Source: Gordionus sp. m RMFG-2023 | Lineage: Eukaryota; Nematomorpha; Gordioida; Chordodea; Parachordodidae | DNA length: 64,000 bases | Direction: 5' to 3' | NCBI RefSeq assembly: GCF_954871325.1 | Contig: NC_088776.1 | Location: 60,660,954-60,724,953 of the forward strand | Shown here: one piece after another, positions 63,781-64,000 of the stretch | How positions within the stretch are numbered: the first letter of the stretch is position 1 | Layout: each line of letters starts with the position of its first letter | The notes under the pieces: model-generated | Databases searched by the model: none | Told to the model about the DNA's origin: nothing | The model's input: only the letters and a program-made list of their open reading frames with translations | Translations under genes and position numbers: made by a program

Positions 63781-64000
63781 GTCTTCGTTTAACTTAAAAT
63801 CAATCTTCCCTGCGACAGATCTTTTCACGTTAGATTATTTGATTAAAGACGTTTATCCCTCAATTTTATAATAATACAACAAATTTGTAGTAAATTTATA
63901 ACACAACCTATATATACATCAGAAGTCATGGGATATTTAACATTTCCGAGTTAAAAATAATAAGTAAACATTATATTGTTCTAAACTTAAAGCAAAGTAT

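Overview
The window looks like a gene-poor, repeat-rich stretch of a very AT-rich eukaryotic nuclear genome, most likely animal. Nothing bacterial is visible: no operons, no ribosome-binding-site-led ORFs. The transposon set fits a metazoan: an RTE-like LINE, a second LINE with a restriction-endonuclease-like C-terminus, a DIRS-like and a Ty3/gypsy-like retroelement remnant, a miniature LTR element, hAT-type MITEs, a pogo-like element and foldback elements. The species cannot be named from the sequence. I found no intact host gene, tRNA, rRNA or CRISPR. The longest uninterrupted frames belong to transposon fragments.

Layout. 1-8,907: a satellite array of about 51 monomers of roughly 160-185 bp in two alternating types, with a higher-order period near 2.45 kb. 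8,908-12,018: a 5'-truncated RTE-like LINE abutting the C-terminal part of a different LINE. 12,735-13,089 and 16,010-16,165: worn satellite monomers on both sides of a GC-richer DIRS-like remnant (13,095-15,960), so the array once reached about 16.2 kb. 16,750-18,690: an old, long-unit tandem repeat carrying a young miniature LTR (TRIM-like) element with equal 158-bp LTRs and a clear target duplication. 19,795-22,830: Ty3/gypsy-like pol and gag-like remains. 26,778-27,478 and 58,171-58,680: two more C-terminal fragments of the second LINE family.

From 19 kb to the end the background is AT-rich noncoding DNA with repeated insertions. A hAT-type MITE family (about 190-225 bp) has nine recognisable copies plus scraps, several with exact 8-bp target duplications. 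A pogo-like inverted-repeat element (47,952-50,931) has a second hAT-type element nested in it. There is a 2.3-kb foldback element (52,866-55,191) with a shorter relative (61,999-62,846), a near-palindromic 375-bp MITE (55,290-55,664), and several small tandem arrays.

The genes do not form a pathway. What the window records is the history of a satellite edge and of several parasitic element families. The strongest observations are the two-type satellite with its higher-order repeat and conserved GC box, the TRIM-like element with paralogous empty sites, and the hAT MITE family with target-site proof.
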